From: Dongshaea marina
GTDB lineage: Bacteria > Pseudomonadota > Gammaproteobacteria > Enterobacterales > Aeromonadaceae
Reading direction: 5' to 3'
NCBI RefSeq assembly: GCF_003072645.1
Contig: NZ_CP028897.1
Location: 1,873,658 to 1,937,657, forward strand
Length of the DNA stretch: 64,000 nucleotides
A program made the translations under genes and the position numbers. Below are positions 52,107-61,721 of the stretch, piece after piece (position 1 is the stretch's first letter; each line of letters begins with the position of its first letter). Under the pieces are notes generated by a model, which did not search any database, was not told where the DNA came from, and saw nothing but the letters and a program-made list of their open reading frames with translations.

Positions 52107-52325
52107 ATGACTACTTATACGATCTTGCTTGAGGTTGATCCTGATAAGTTAATTGAGGTGCTACTCGACAGAGGTAGCAAAGAGTTGGCGGCTCGTTATG
52201 TTCATGAGTTTTATCCCGGGTGTCGATTGTTGAGCCTTGAGGAGGGGATCCCGGAGCGGCCTTTCACTCAGCGCAACTCAAAACACGGCTTTATCCGGCA
52301 TGATGATGAAGGGTCGGGAACATAG
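52107..52325 (+). CDS. 72-residue protein of unknown function
   Basis: MTTYTILLEVDPDKLIEVLL at the N-terminus, with GAGG 5 bases upstream of the ATG, then KELAARYVHEFYPGCRLLSLEEG and a basic tail. The compact alpha/beta pattern looks like a real small protein. I do not recognise it. Same strand as the DUF2310 gene, 81 bases downstream. Confidence 0.55.
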   Translation: MTTYTILLEVDPDKLIEVLLDRGSKELAARYVHEFYPGCRLLSLEEGIPERPFTQRNSKHGFIRHDDEGSGT

Positions 52326-52473
52326 CGTACGCTTTGTTTATTCAGGGCTTTGTATTGCCTCCCCCCTAAAACAAGTCTGGATATGGTTAAATTTAGGGAT
52401 TCAGGCATTTGCGGATGAGCCGATAAGCTCTCCAGCTTGCCCGACAGAATAGTGCCCTCTTACCCATGGATCT

Positions 52474-52776
52474 CTATTCAAAATAGATATTGCCCTCTTT
52501 GAGGATCACCCGGTACGCCTTAATCGGATGACAATTCTCATAGGGGCGGTTCATCACCTTGCCGGTTTTAAGGCTAAAGGCGATCCCATGTCCGGAGCAG
52601 ATGATCTGCTCATCGGCAACCCGACCATCATCCAGTGGAATTCCAAAATGCCCGCAGCGATTTTCGACAACATAGTAATCGTTGGGAGTATGCACCAGCA
52701 GTAGGGCTATCTCGTCAATCAGCAGTGGGTAGATCCCCTGAGCTGCAAAATCCTTGATTGGGCCGATTAATGTCAT
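52474..52776 (-). CDS. stand-alone Rieske [2Fe-2S] protein
   Basis: A 100-residue Rieske fold with ligands C41-x-H43 (NRCGHFGIPL) and C60-x2-H63 (IICSGHGIAF). No membrane anchor, so it should be a cytoplasmic ferredoxin of the NirD/biphenyl-dioxygenase type. AAGGAA precedes ATG 52776. No dioxygenase or nitrite reductase large subunit lies nearby, so its electron partner is unknown. A separate gene, sstT, lies upstream on the same strand. Confidence 0.85.
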   Translation of the reverse strand: MTLIGPIKDFAAQGIYPLLIDEIALLLVHTPNDYYVVENRCGHFGIPLDDGRVADEQIICSGHGIAFSLKTGKVMNRPYENCHPIKAYRVILKEGNIYFE

Positions 52777-52879
52777 CCGTGCTTCCTTCAACCTTTCAGT
52801 GTTATCTATTCAAGTCTATGGCACGGTGAGTCAATTTGAGAAATAACCCCTTGAGGCAAGGTCAAAGCGGCTTGTGGCG

Positions 52880-52915
52880 AAAAAAAGAGGGGGCAGCAGT
52901 CAACAGACTGCTGCC
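52880..52915 (-). terminator. terminator of sstT
   Basis: On the reverse strand GGCAGCAGTC pairs perfectly with GACTGCTGCC around TGTT and is followed by CCCTCTTTTTTT, just past the sstT stop. Confidence 0.9.
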
Positions 52916-52928
52916 AGCGGGTGATCAT

Positions 52929-54169
52929 TTAGCTGGTGGGTTGAAGCTCGCTTGCTTCAAGCTCCCCGGCAGCCTGGCAGGCCGCAGCTGTGAATAGCAC
53001 ATCGGTAGAGCTATTCAAGGCTGTTTCCGCGGAGTCCTGAACTACCCCGATGATAAAGCCGATCGCAACCACCTGCATCGCGATGTCGTTGGATATCCCG
53101 AACAGGTTACAGGCCAGTGGGATCAGCAGCAGCGAACCTCCGGCAACCCCTGAGGCTCCACAGGCCGAGATAGCGGCGACCACACTCAGCAGGATTGCTG
53201 TGGCAAAATCGACCTGGATCCCGACGGTATGCACGGCGGCCAGGGTCATTACGGTAATAGTGATTGCAGCTCCCGCCATATTGATGGTCGCCCCCAATGG
53301 GATCGAGACCGAATAGGTGTCTTCATGGAGCTTAAGGCGTTTGCACAGTTCCATGTTGACCGGAATATTGGCTGCAGAGCTGCGGGTAAAGAAGGCGGTG
53401 ACGCCACTTTCTCGCAGGCAGGTCAGTACTAGAGGGTAGGGGTTGCGACGGGTCATGAACCAGACAATGAGAGGGTTTACAACCAGGGCGATCACCAGCA
53501 TGCTTCCCAGCAGCACCATCAATAGATGTGAAAAGCTTGCCAGCGCTGAAAAACCTGTCTGGGCCACCGTATTGGCGACCAGGCCAAAGATCCCCAGCGG
53601 GGCCAGGCGGATCACAAATTTAACCACGCTGGACACACCATCGGAGAGATCGGTGATTACCTTGCGGGTGGTCTCTGAAGCATGCTTGAGGGCCAGGCCA
53701 ATAGCGACAGCCCAGGCCAGGATCCCGATAAAGTTACTGGTGCTCAGGGCGTGGATCGGGTTATCCACGATCTTAAACAGCAGAGTATGCAGGACTTCTG
53801 TAATCCCTCCCGGAGGAGTCGCCTCGGCCATATGGCTGGTCAGAGCCAGGGTGGTGGGGAAGAGAAAACTCATCACCACCGCCGTCAGTGCTGCGGCAAA
53901 GGTTCCGACTAGATAGAGGATCAGGATCGGGCGTACATTGGTTTGTGTCCCTTTTTTATGATTTGCCAGCGCCGCGATAACCAACACAAACACCAGGATC
54001 GGGGCAACAGCTTTCAGGCCGCTAACAAACAGGGAGCCTAACAGGGAAAAAGACAGGGCGGTGGTGGGGACAGGGTTGCCAGAATGGTACCGGCAATAAT
54101 GCCGATCAGAATCTGGAGGACAAGGTTACCTTGATAGAGTTTCATTAGGATCATTTTAAGATAATTCAT
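52929..54169 (-). CDS. sstT: serine/threonine:sodium symporter SstT, one frame slip
   Basis: A dicarboxylate/amino-acid:cation symporter (DAACS) for serine and threonine. Main part: [35 protein letters not shown], the re-entrant serine-rich loop [13 protein letters not shown], and [23 protein letters not shown], then [23 protein letters not shown]. Homology is close to E. coli SstT. The first ~35 codons ([20 protein letters not shown]) are in another frame: a slip at GGGG 54066-54069; one extra C on the coding strand gives [16 protein letters not shown] and a 413-residue protein, the family length (414). Confidence 0.9.
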
Positions 54170-54548
54170 TACACTGCCTGCCTTTATCTGGTTTGAGGAA
54201 TATCCGGGCCCGGAGGCTTATCGGGTGATCTTTATATTTTGAGCGCCACCCTGAAGGTATCCGCCGCGACAATTGATGTCACAGACGCGGATTATTGAAA
54301 GTAACACCAAATTATCTGTTTTGGTAGCTTTAAAAATAATCAGAATATATGGAGGGTATTCGGGGGATTACTGGTGAATTTGGCTCAAAGAAGGGGATTC
54401 GCTTCGTAATTCATCCCGTGACTCTTACATTTATTGGAATAAAAGAAAGCTGGCGATAGGCTTTTTCTGTGTAACAGAGTCTCTCATGGTGCCCATTTAC
54501 TCTATTTTGCAACAATTTCAGTGTGCAGTTCCTGCAGGATGAGCAGCT
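54170..54548. other. upstream region of sstT
   Basis: No gene seen. AT-rich between about 54270 and 54480, where the sstT promoter should lie on the reverse strand. Confidence 0.45.
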
Positions 54549-55150
54549 TCAAAGCCTGCGCAATTTCTTGAACAGCTGATCAGGCACATTCAGATTGGCG
54601 GCCATATAAATTCCGCTTTTATCCACGAGCAAAAAAGTTTTTTAAGTTGTTCCATATCAGAGTTGTGTTGCGTATTCGCAGGCCAAATAGGCCAGCGGAG
54701 CCCGGTGCGAGATAGATACGCCCCCGATAATGCTTCACCATATTTTGCCAGGCTTTGTTGACCCTCTGATTGTGAATCCCCTCATGCAAGCCCTTTGAGT
54801 CCAGTAGAACCTGACCCAGAACATAGGTCTGATATTTTTTCAGATCTTCAAAACCCGTGGCTTGGGTATCCGGGCGGTTTTTTAGCTTGTAGAGAAAATA
54901 GCGATGGGAATAGAGTGGGTCGCTTCATTTAAACAGAGCTTCATGCTTTTAAGTTCGGCTCTGGTGAATAAGATGCGATTTGGACGCTTAAGCGTTAGCT
55001 GGTAAGTCCGTTTCCAGGCATTATCTTGATATTGTAATCAATCTTCGATTTTAGAAGCGTCGCTTCGACCCCTTAGGTACTGAGCCCAACAATCTTATCA
55101 GGCAGAAAGTTATAGGGTTCTCATTTCCCGGTTAGAAACAGCGGGGCTCT
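54549..55150 (-). pseudogene. decayed solute-binding protein gene
   Basis: Reverse-strand fragments read LPDKIVGLS then GVEATLLKSKIDYNIKIMPW, PNRILFTRAELKSMKLCLNE, YSHRYFLYKLKNRPDT, KKYQTYVLGQVLLDSKGLHE and finally LLVDKSGIYMAANLNVPDQL to a TGA at 54549-54551. They lie in different frames with at least one stop, so several lesions are present, unlike the single-slip genes elsewhere. The fold matches a family-3 binding protein like the others in this window. The 5' boundary is approximate. Confidence 0.65.
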
Positions 55151-55281
55151 GTGTTGCGGAATGGCATAGAAACTAAGCTAAAGATCAGCAGCATTATTCC
55201 CTGCAAAAAAGCCTGAGATACATTGTGGAATTGCCGAACAAGAGAGCGTTTTCAAGTAGAAGCATTATGGAGAGATGGGAC

Positions 55282-55310
55282 AAAAGAGCAGGTGGTCGCC
55301 TGCTCTTTTT
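55282..55310. terminator. terminator after acuI
   Basis: AAAAGAGCAGG pairs with CCTGCTCTTTT around TGGTCG, with T tracts on both strands, 19 bases beyond the acuI stop. Confidence 0.92.
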
Positions 55311-55328
55311 AAGGATTGTATTATGGGA

Positions 55329-56312
55329 TTAAAGGTTTGGATTCACCACCACCCGGCCGGTGACCTGGCCTTTGACAATCTTATCAGCAAACTCAATCGC
55401 CTGCTCTAAAGAGATCTCTTCACAGGCCTGCTGATAGAAACTCTCAGGAAGCAACTCGGTCAGCTGTTTCCAGGCAGCTTCACGACGATCCTTGGGGCAG
55501 TACACGGAATCAACGCCTTGCAGTCGCACATTACGCAGGATAAATGGCATCACAGTTGTTGGCAGCCCAAATCCACCGGCCAGGCCACAGGCGGCAACGG
55601 TTCCGCCATAGTTGATCTGGGTCAGCAGCTTGGCCAGGATCTGATCACCTGCGGTATCTATGGCACCGGCCCAAAGCTGTTTGTCCAGGGGGCGAGCAGG
55701 CTCCAGCAGGGTATCCCGGGAGACGACTTCGCTGGCTCCGAGCTCCTCGAGCAGAGGGCCATTTTCAGGACGGCCGGTGACGGCGGCGACCTTGTAGCCG
55801 AGCTTGGACAGCAGTGCAACGCTAACGCTTCCGACACCACCACTGGCTCCTGTTACCAGGATTGGTCCCATATCCGGGGTGATCCCACCATCCTGAAGCG
55901 CCATCACACACAGCATAGCGGTGAGTCCGGCGGTGCCGATCGCCATGGTTTGTTTCTCATCCATGCCCTGGGGAAGCTTCACCAGCCAGTCACCCTTGAC
56001 CTGTGCTTGCTGAGACATGCCACCCCAGTGATTTTCGCCGACACCCCAGCCGGTCAGGACCACTTTATCGCCCACCTGATAGCGAGCATCGGCAGATTCG
56101 ATGACCGAACCGACCAGATCTATGCCTGGGACCATGGGGAATTGGCGGATGATCTTGCCGGTTCCTGTGATGGCAAGGCCATCTTTGTAGTTCAAAGAGG
56201 AGTAGGTGACCTGAATGCGAACATCACCTTCCGGGAGTTGTTCTGGCTGGAGCATCTCAACAGAAGCTGTGGTTTTTTTGTCCTGTTGGTTCAGTAGCAG
56301 TGCTTTAAACAT
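55329..56312 (-). CDS. acuI: acryloyl-CoA reductase AcuI/YhdH family
   Basis: A 327-residue zinc-free MDR-family oxidoreductase: VTYSSLNYKDGLAITGTGKIIR, VPGIDLVGSVIES, GWGVGENHWGGMSQ and the NADPH site ILVTGASGGVGSVSVALL match AcuI (E. coli YhdH), which reduces acryloyl-CoA to propionyl-CoA with NADPH. In marine bacteria it detoxifies acrylate from DMSP. No dmd or ddd genes are seen here. Divergent from the LysR gene, 136 bases apart. Confidence 0.9.
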   Translation of the reverse strand: MFKALLLNQQDKKTTASVEMLQPEQLPEGDVRIQVTYSSLNYKDGLAITGTGKIIRQFPMVPGIDLVGSVIESADARYQVGDKVVLTGWGVGENHWGGMSQQAQVKGDWLVKLPQGMDEKQTMAIGTAGLTAMLCVMALQDGGITPDMGPILVTGASGGVGSVSVALLSKLGYKVAAVTGRPENGPLLEELGASEVVSRDTLLEPARPLDKQLWAGAIDTAGDQILAKLLTQINYGGTVAACGLAGGFGLPTTVMPFILRNVRLQGVDSVYCPKDRREAAWKQLTELLPESFYQQACEEISLEQAIEFADKIVKGQVTGRVVVNPNL

Positions 56313-56448
56313 AGGATTATCTCAGCTAGCAGCGTGTAGTTGTACAAAGTGTAAGGGTAATTTTTTCATGCATGAAATGAACTTTAATCACACTATTAAT
56401 GCATAATGTGCATAGATGAGCAATCCCTTACCGAGGTCATGAGGAAAT

Positions 56449-57393
56449 ATGGAACTCGAATCACTCTATCGTCGCGATGTGCGTCTGCTGGTTGCACTGC
56501 AGATCCTGCTGGAAGAGAAGAGCGTCACCCGGGCTGCTCAACGGCTCAGTCTCAGCCAGTCCGCCATGAGCCGAGTGTTGGCGCGGCTGCGGTTGCTGCT
56601 CGATGATCCTTTGTTTACCCGGGAGGGGCAATCTCTACTGCCCACGGAGCGGGCTCTTGAGTTGGGGCGTCTTTGTGCCAGCCCGCTGGAGGAGCTTCGC
56701 GAAACCCTTTCACCCTCCGACTTTGATCCGACCCAGTGCAATCAGCTATTCACCATAGCCACTACCGATTATGCGATGCAAACCATTTTGCCCTTCGCGC
56801 TGCCCCGGGTTTATCAGGAGGCGCCCAACATAGCGCTGCATTTTGCTCCGCTGCGTGCCGATCAACTGACGGCACAACTCACCACAGAAGGCGCCGATAT
56901 GGCGATCTGCCGGGTGACTTCAACGCCGGCGCCGCTTCAGCGCAGCTCTCTTGGAGCCGTGAGTGTGTTTTGCCTGGTGCATGCCAGCCATCCTTTGGCC
57001 GATAAAGATCTCAGCATAGAGGATTATCTTAGTTATCCGCATGCAATGATTGCGATAAGCGACGGGGTTAAGGCTCTGATTGAGGTGGCACGCCAGGGTT
57101 ATGGAGAGCCACGAGAGGTGCTGAGGGCTTATCACCTGGGAGCTGCATTGGCGATCATTGATCAGCTGCCTCTGATCATTACCGCGCCAGCGGATCTCGC
57201 CTATCTTGAGGCGGCCAAGCATGATCTGGTGGTCAAACCCTTACCCTTTGCGTTTAAGCCTTTTGATTACTCACTGCTGTGGCACCCTCGTTGTCAGTAC
57301 TCTCCGGCTCAGGAGTGGATCCGCCAGGTGATCACCGAGGAGTGCAGCCGACTGATTAGTCAGCGAGTCGAGCAGATGGGGCTGGAGACTTAG
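56449..57393 (+). CDS. LysR-family transcriptional regulator
   Basis: A 314-residue LysR regulator: winged helix VRLLVALQILLEEKSVTRAAQRLSLSQSAMSRVLARLRLLLDDPLF, then an effector domain (FTIATTDYAMQTILPF, DMAICRV). The 'DPLFTREG' form is common in the NodD/SyrM-like group. Its divergence from acuI suggests control of that gene and itself, with the operator in the shared 136-bp gap. The stop codon is the first bases of a MITE-like repeat, so the true C-terminus may have been altered. Confidence 0.9.
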   Translation: MELESLYRRDVRLLVALQILLEEKSVTRAAQRLSLSQSAMSRVLARLRLLLDDPLFTREGQSLLPTERALELGRLCASPLEELRETLSPSDFDPTQCNQLFTIATTDYAMQTILPFALPRVYQEAPNIALHFAPLRADQLTAQLTTEGADMAICRVTSTPAPLQRSSLGAVSVFCLVHASHPLADKDLSIEDYLSYPHAMIAISDGVKALIEVARQGYGEPREVLRAYHLGAALAIIDQLPLIITAPADLAYLEAAKHDLVVKPLPFAFKPFDYSLLWHPRCQYSPAQEWIRQVITEECSRLISQRVEQMGLET

Positions 57394-57600
57394 GCTCTGC
57401 TGTCGCTCTCTCTTTAGAAGCTGTTACCTCTGCAAATGTTCAGCGCAGGGAGCAGCAATGAGCTGGTTTTGAAGGCACAATCCACAAGGCTGCTGGTTTT
57501 TTACAACCCAGTGGCAGACGAGCTATGTTGTCGCTGATTCATATCAGTAGTTGATCATGATGAGGGGTGGAGAAATTGCCAGTCCCTGCTACAGCGTTTA
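57392..57600 (+). repeat. MITE-like repeat, copy C (degenerate)
   Basis: It begins AGGCTCTGCTGTCGC in the lysR stop codon. It shares blocks with the copy at 36602: GCTGTTACCTCT...AAATG, GAGCAGCAATGA, GGC.CAA.CC.CA.GGC, and GAAATTGCCA near the right end. The right terminal repeat is lost or altered. Length about 209 bp. Confidence 0.7.
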
Positions 57601-57602
57601 CG

Positions 57603-58010
57603 TTAATCCTGAAAAATTGAGATATCCCCTCGGCATACCGGCCCTTTGATATGGGCCATATTAAATGAGATTTTCTCGCCGAGTGTGTAGCCTAATAAGC
57701 TGATTTTGCACTCTTTATCATATTCGATAAGCTCTTTCATCTCCCGGGTGATGAGATCACTGTAACTCTTATTTTCAGGATGAAGGCAATTATCGAAGTC
57801 CTCGATAACGCCTGTAATGGAGTTATCTCCCCAGAGATTGGTGATCCGCACATGGAGTGAGAGCTGGTGCTCACCGGCGGTGAGCTGAACGTAATCGCCG
57901 ATATCAGCTGTCCAGCCGGTGTGATTATGCTGAATGCGCCACTCGATTGGCAGTACCTTATTTTCCCAGATATCAAGGGGTTGTCCGTATAGCGGATTGG
58001 CGATACTCAT
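57603..58010 (-). CDS. 135-residue protein of unknown function
   Basis: MSIANPLYGQPLDIWENKVL opens the protein. The middle is beta-rich: IEWRIQHNHTGWTADIGDYV, HQLSLHVRITNLWGDNSIT. No signal peptide or membrane span. GGAGG lies 6 bases before ATG 58010. I do not recognise the family. It is more AT-rich than the neighbouring sap genes, and its 3' end abuts a MITE copy, which suggests that the stretch is accessory. Confidence 0.65.
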   Translation of the reverse strand: MSIANPLYGQPLDIWENKVLPIEWRIQHNHTGWTADIGDYVQLTAGEHQLSLHVRITNLWGDNSITGVIEDFDNCLHPENKSYSDLITREMKELIEYDKECKISLLGYTLGEKISFNMAHIKGPVCRGDISIFQD

Positions 58011-58099
58011 CCTTAACCTCCGAACTTTGACGCCTGATCCGTATTCAGCAAGAGTCAGGCCAAGATGAGCTTAGTTTGTCATCAGCTGTCGTATGGAGG

Positions 58100-58885
58100 T
58101 CATAATCGAAACTCGTTATAGAAGCTATCGATCAGTCGCTGGCTGATCGGGTGTTTGGGTTTGGCGAGGATCTTCTGGCTGCTGCCTTTTTCGATGATCC
58201 GTCCCTGGTGCATGATCAGTAACTGATCGCTCAGGTGACGGATGAGATCGATATCACTGAAACAGATAATCAGGCCAAGTTTTAGCTCCAGACGCAGCTT
58301 GAGCAGAAGGTTGACCATCTGAGCCTGGGCCGTCCTGTCCAGGTGTGATAGAAAATCATCAGCCAGCAGCAGCCGCGGCTTGACTATAATTGCCCGGGCG
58401 ATGGCGACCCTGATCCTTTCACCCAGGCTAAGCTGATGGGGGTAAAAATCGTAATGCTCCGGGAGCAACTCGACTAAAGAGAGGGCCTCAAGGATCTGCT
58501 GGTGGCGCTGCTCTGCAGATTCAATGTTGGTATGCAGCAGAGGCTGCTCCAGGTTTTTACCGACACACAACAGTGGGTTGAGGCCATGGTTCTGGGTGGT
58601 GAAAATCATCCGGATGCAGTGGTGGCGCGGCGGGAGTTCTTTCATTTTGGGCAGAGCGCAAAGCTCGATTTTTCCACTATCCGGAGTATCGATACCTGCG
58701 AGCAGGCGCAGCAAGGTGGTTTTTCCCGATCCCGAGCCTCCCGTAACCGCCAGTACCCGTTGAGGCTGGAGGGTAAAACTGACGTGATCCAGGGCCCGCA
58801 GCGTAAAATGGTTGAGCCAGCGGCCACGGCTCTTATAGCTTTTTGTCAGGCCCTGAACTTTGAGCAGGGGGGCTTTCGGGATCAT
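58100..58885 (-). CDS. sapF: SapF-like ABC ATPase with altered catalytic residues
   Basis: A 261-residue ATPase of the Sap peptide-uptake group. Walker A GGSGSGKTT (49-57) is intact and the signature-like motif is QLSLGERIR (151-159). Two key sites differ from E. coli SapF: the catalytic Glu after Walker B is Asp (LLLADD, D177) and the switch His is Asp (CFSDIDL, D211). Hydrolysis may be weak. Start ATG 58885 has GGAG 7 bases upstream and lies 53 bases inside sapD. Last gene of the leftward sap run. Confidence 0.85.
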   Translation of the reverse strand: MIPKAPLLKVQGLTKSYKSRGRWLNHFTLRALDHVSFTLQPQRVLAVTGGSGSGKTTLLRLLAGIDTPDSGKIELCALPKMKELPPRHHCIRMIFTTQNHGLNPLLCVGKNLEQPLLHTNIESAEQRHQQILEALSLVELLPEHYDFYPHQLSLGERIRVAIARAIIVKPRLLLADDFLSHLDRTAQAQMVNLLLKLRLELKLGLIICFSDIDLIRHLSDQLLIMHQGRIIEKGSSQKILAKPKHPISQRLIDSFYNEFRL

Positions 58886-59882
58886 CAGTAGGCTCCATGG
58901 TAAGCGGGAAGTGACAACGGTAGCTGCGATTTTTCTCCTGGACAAGGGGAGGGGATTGCACACATTTTTGTTGGGCGCTGGGACAGCGCGGGCCCAGGCG
59001 GCACCCTTTGGGAAGGGCGCTCAGAGCCGGAAGGGTTCCCTTGAGAACTGGGAGTTCGGCCTGATGAGGAAGCGCCCGGTAGCTCTGAGGGCTGGCATTG
59101 AGTAGAGCCTGGGTGTAAGGGTGACGGGGGTGCCCCAGAAGCTCTTCGGCGGGACCAGACTCGACTATCTGCCCACAGTAGAGAATGGTCAGCCGGTCTG
59201 CAAAGTGTGCGATGCTGCACAGATCCTGGCTAAACAGCAAAATGGTGGTGCCATTGAGCTGATTGGACTTGGCCAGAAGTCTGAGGATCTGGGCCTGAGT
59301 CTGAGGCGGCAGAGACTGGAGGGGCTCGTCTGCGATCAGTAACCTTGGCTCACGGGCCAGTGCCATGGCGATCATCACTTTTTGGCAGATCCCGCGGGTG
59401 AGCTCCGCCGGGTAGGAGTTCATCACCAACTCGTGTTGATTGATCCCAACCCTGTGTAGCAGAGCTGCGATCTGCTGCTGTTTATCGACTTTTTTAAGAC
59501 GCTTTTGTTTGCCCTTACGCCTGTGGTAGCGAAGAAGCTGCAGTCCGACCTGTTTGGCAATCGTCATCGAAGGGTCGAGACAGGCGATGGGATCCTGGAA
59601 GATCAGTGCGGTCTGCTGTTTGATGGTCTGACGGCGCTCTTTGAGGGAGAGCTCCAGTAGATCGACCCCATCAAAAAATAGCCGATCCATGTGTAGCATC
59701 CAATCCGGTTTATACAAGCCCATCAGGGCCCGGGTGATCAGGCTCTTTCCGGATCCTGCGTTACCTATGACGGCATGGACCTCTCCCTCATTGAGGGTCA
59801 GGTTGATGGCATCCAGCACCCGGATCGGTTGAGGCTGGTGCTCAATATCCAGGATCAGGTTACGAATATCCAGCATCGCCAT
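58833..59882 (-). CDS. sapD: SapD-like ABC ATPase
   Basis: A 349-residue ABC ATPase. Walker A GNAGSGKS (40-47), signature ELTRGICQKVMIA (160-), Walker B LLIADEP (181-187), and the C-terminal peptide-transporter extension KGCRLGPRCPSAQQKC. E. coli SapD has ELTEGECQKV, so that degenerate signature is ancestral. The switch His (SHDL in E. coli) is Gln219 here (SQDL). SapD also affects Trk potassium uptake in E. coli. Start overlaps the sapC stop by one base. Confidence 0.9.
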   Translation of the reverse strand: MAMLDIRNLILDIEHQPQPIRVLDAINLTLNEGEVHAVIGNAGSGKSLITRALMGLYKPDWMLHMDRLFFDGVDLLELSLKERRQTIKQQTALIFQDPIACLDPSMTIAKQVGLQLLRYHRRKGKQKRLKKVDKQQQIAALLHRVGINQHELVMNSYPAELTRGICQKVMIAMALAREPRLLIADEPLQSLPPQTQAQILRLLAKSNQLNGTTILLFSQDLCSIAHFADRLTILYCGQIVESGPAEELLGHPRHPYTQALLNASPQSYRALPHQAELPVLKGTLPALSALPKGCRLGPRCPSAQQKCVQSPPLVQEKNRSYRCHFPLTMEPTDDPESPPAQSSGPDKKL

Positions 59883-60769
59883 CAGTTGAGCTCCTGATCA
59901 AAGATCCGCTTGATTCGGTTTCCCAGCAGGTTAAATGTCAGCATGCTCAGGAAGACAGCAATGCCCGGAAGGAGCAGGTTCCAGGGGGCAATAAAAAGAA
60001 GCTGATGAGCTTCGCGCAGCATCAGTCCCCACTCGGCCTGGGTTGCCCTGGCTCCAAGGCCCAAAAAACCCATGGCGGCAATCAGCGCAATGTTCCTTGA
60101 GATGGTTTGGATCGACAACAAAATGAAGTGAGGGAGCAGATTGTTGAGGATCCCACAGCCTAAGAGCTGCCATGGGCGGATCCCGTCAAGCCTGAGGGCC
60201 TGCACATAGTCTTTATGCATCTCCTGCTCAAGAATATCGTGAGACTCCCGGATGAAGCGCGGGATCTGTGACAGGGTGATCGCCAGTAAGGTATTGGTAA
60301 ATCCCGGGCCCAGCATGGCGACAATTGCCAGTACCAGCAGCAGGGAGGGGATGGCGATAAAGAGATCCATCAGGTGGTTGAGTACCGAGGCACGAACTCC
60401 CCGGCTGATGGCGCTCGCGAACCCGATACCACAACCTATGGGCAGCGCAATAATCAGTACCAGCAGGGCACCCCCGACCGTATACTGAGCTCCCGATAGG
60501 ATACGAAAGAACAGATCTCGGCCCTGTTCATCGGTGCCAAACAGGTGATCCAGGTTCCCCTGGGTCACCCAGGCGGGTGGCAGCAGCTCACTTGAGCTTT
60601 GAAATACATGGCTGGATAGAGCTGAGAACAGAGGCCCCATAAACACAAACAGCGTCAGCCAGAAGACTCCCCAGAAACAGATCACTGACAGCCATTCGCT
60701 GCGAAACTGTTGCCAGCAGCGTAACAAGGGAGGAGCAAACTCATTGGCCTTGCTACTGGGTTTGTTCAT
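59882..60769 (-). CDS. sapC: SapC-like permease
   Basis: A 295-residue ABC permease of the dipeptide-transport type, equal in length to E. coli SapC (296). Membrane spans include ICFWGVFWLTLFVFMGP and VGGALLVLIIALPIGCGIGFA; LFGTDEQGRDLFFRILSG is the family lead-in. The EAA coupling loop follows (YVQALRLDGIRPWQLLGCGIL). Start ATG 60769 overlaps sapB by 17 bases, with GGAGG upstream. Confidence 0.92.
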   Translation of the reverse strand: MNKPSSKANEFAPPLLRCWQQFRSEWLSVICFWGVFWLTLFVFMGPLFSALSSHVFQSSSELLPPAWVTQGNLDHLFGTDEQGRDLFFRILSGAQYTVGGALLVLIIALPIGCGIGFASAISRGVRASVLNHLMDLFIAIPSLLLVLAIVAMLGPGFTNTLLAITLSQIPRFIRESHDILEQEMHKDYVQALRLDGIRPWQLLGCGILNNLLPHFILLSIQTISRNIALIAAMGFLGLGARATQAEWGLMLREAHQLLFIAPWNLLLPGIAVFLSMLTFNLLGNRIKRIFDQELN

Positions 60770-61718
60770 GATAGGCAAGCCTCCGGGCAGGAAACAGCAG
60801 CAGCGACAGCAGATCCAGGGCGGTCGCAAACAGGATCACAAAAGCTGAAACCATCAACACTCCGGCACTGAAGGTCGCGTATTGATGCTGGTGGATATTA
60901 AACAGCAACCAGCGCCCCATGCCGGGCCGATTAAAGATGATCTCTATGATGAGGGCGCCGGTCATCAGGTGGCCACTGAGAAAGACCAGTTCAGGGATGA
61001 CCAGGGGGATGGAATTTCGAAATCCGTGGCGGAGCATCAGCCGGGCGGGCTGCACCCCACGAGCCATCGCAAGCTGCATATATCCCTGTTGCTGAACTTT
61101 TTCGATTGAATCCTGAATAAAGCGGATCATCTCACAGCCGATGGGCAGTGAGAGGACTGCAACCGGCAGCAGCAGATGCTTGAGAGCGCTCCATAGGGCG
61201 GCGCTCCGGTAGGGGCTATCCGAGAGCAGGATATCGATGATCTGAGAGCCAGTGACTGCCTTGATCGGATAGAGCAATCCCAGTGAGCCAAACAGGGGAA
61301 GTTTATCCGGGTAAGCCGCGGCGAGCATTAACACCAGCAGCGCAAGCCAGAAGATAGGAAAAGAGGAACCGATCACACAAAACATCCGTACTAACTGCTT
61401 GAGGCGCTGCTTTGGGGTGATGGCACCGAGAATCGCAATCGGTAGGGCGATTAGGCCAGAGATCAGCAAGGTGGCACAAAAAAGTTCCAGGGTCGCAGAG
61501 AAGTGGTGCATGATCTGGCTAAATGCGATCGGTTTACTATTGCTGCCGATGACAAAGAAACCCTCAAACAGTGTCCCAATAAAATTGAAATAACCCAGAA
61601 TATATCCGGATTGCATCTCGGGGTTGAGTAGCTCGATCTCCAGCATGAAGATGAACAGGCTCAAAACCAGCAGGGTGATCGTCATCAGGATCAGGCGACG
61701 TAGCAGATAGTTAAACAC
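60753..61718 (-). CDS. sapB: SapB-like permease
   Basis: A 321-residue ABC permease; spans start MFNYLLRRLILMTITLLVLS, and a coupling loop YMQLAMARGVQPARLMLRHG is present. Same length as E. coli SapB (321). A GTG start at 61718 has AGGAG upstream, and only 3 bases separate it from the pspF stop. The sapA binding-protein gene, expected here, is missing. Confidence 0.9.
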   Translation of the reverse strand: MFNYLLRRLILMTITLLVLSLFIFMLEIELLNPEMQSGYILGYFNFIGTLFEGFFVIGSNSKPIAFSQIMHHFSATLELFCATLLISGLIALPIAILGAITPKQRLKQLVRMFCVIGSSFPIFWLALLVLMLAAAYPDKLPLFGSLGLLYPIKAVTGSQIIDILLSDSPYRSAALWSALKHLLLPVAVLSLPIGCEMIRFIQDSIEKVQQQGYMQLAMARGVQPARLMLRHGFRNSIPLVIPELVFLSGHLMTGALIIEIIFNRPGMGRWLLFNIHQHQYATFSAGVLMVSAFVILFATALDLLSLLLFPARRLAYHEQTQ

Positions 61719-61721
61719 CGA

